DNA of 64,000 nucleotides from Aquila chrysaetos chrysaetos (taxonomy: Eukaryota > Chordata > Aves > Accipitriformes > Accipitridae), in NCBI RefSeq assembly GCF_900496995.4, contig NC_044005.1:27657363-27721362 (forward strand). Direction: 5' to 3'. The notes below the pieces were generated by a model. That model did no database searches, had not been told where the DNA came from, and was given only the letters and a program-made list of their open reading frames with translations. The position numbers and the translations under genes are program-made. This document shows, piece after piece, positions 63,750 to 64,000 of this stretch; position 1 is the first letter of the stretch, and every line of letters starts with the position of its first letter.

Positions 63750-64000
63750 CTGAGTAATTAAAACAAAGCCAAATCATAGTTTAACTTTGCAGTTATTTTA
63801 TCTGAGCCATAATTGCTCTTCATTATTCTTAAAATGTATAAAGAGTGTATTTTATGATGTTCTATAAATCAAGAGAGGCATAACTGGCGAAGTATTTCCC
63901 ATGCCTCTTAGTAGAAGCGTAACTAAGTTGCTCATGCTGGATTTCTGGAAGTAATGTTAAAAGCTGAAGGAATTTAAAGTCGACTACATAAAGTTAAGTT

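Overview
The window is nuclear DNA of a vertebrate, almost certainly a bird outside the chicken lineage. It is AT-rich with compact introns, it has two sharp CpG islands at promoters, and it carries two copies of a solo-LTR family that I recognise as common in neoavian genomes. Reading spliced exons on both strands gives four genes in the order MIA2 - PNN - TRAPPC6B - GEMIN2. This is the block known from human chromosome 14q21, shown here in reverse orientation. The species cannot be named from the sequence.

Layout. (1) About 760-33739, minus strand: MIA2, the TALI/cTAGE5 locus. It has a secretory signal and an SH3-like exon set at 30-33.7 kb, one very large luminal exon at 25.5-29.7 kb, two further luminal or membrane-proximal exons at 24.2-24.6 kb, an internal CpG-island promoter with the cTAGE5 first exon at 22.05 kb, and then the transmembrane, coiled-coil and start of the proline-rich exons down to 760. 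The 3' end of the gene lies beyond base 1. (2) 33.8-40.8 kb: intergenic, with G and C homopolymers and one GC-richer patch. (3) 41106-50597, minus: PNN (pinin), complete, nine coding exons, 693 residues. (4) 50.6-51.95 kb: a divergent CpG-island promoter with six co-oriented CCAAT boxes. (5) 51955-56920, plus: TRAPPC6B, complete, six exons, 158 residues. (6) 57.06-59.38 kb: tail-to-tail intergenic spacer. (7) 59783-63749, minus: the seven 3'-terminal coding exons of GEMIN2; its 5' exons lie past base 64000.

Roles. MIA2/cTAGE5 organises export of large cargo at ER exit sites and TRAPPC6B is a TRAPP tethering-complex subunit, so both serve ER-to-Golgi traffic. PNN is a nuclear-speckle splicing factor and GEMIN2 is the SMN-complex core that assembles spliceosomal snRNPs. 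No operon-like logic is implied; only PNN and TRAPPC6B visibly share a promoter region.

Most unusual points. The large MIA2 luminal exon is open for 822 codons and then runs into about 1.7 kb of clearly protein-like but stop- and frameshift-riddled sequence, which ends at a donor in the correct phase for the next exon. A 71-bp tandem duplication in GEMIN2 copies a 3' splice site together with the first 26 bases of its exon. Two solo LTRs lie in MIA2 introns in what appears to be the sense orientation, one only 46 bases past a splice donor. I found no CRISPR array, prokaryotic element or tRNA/rRNA gene, and nothing I can defend as an entirely new biological system.
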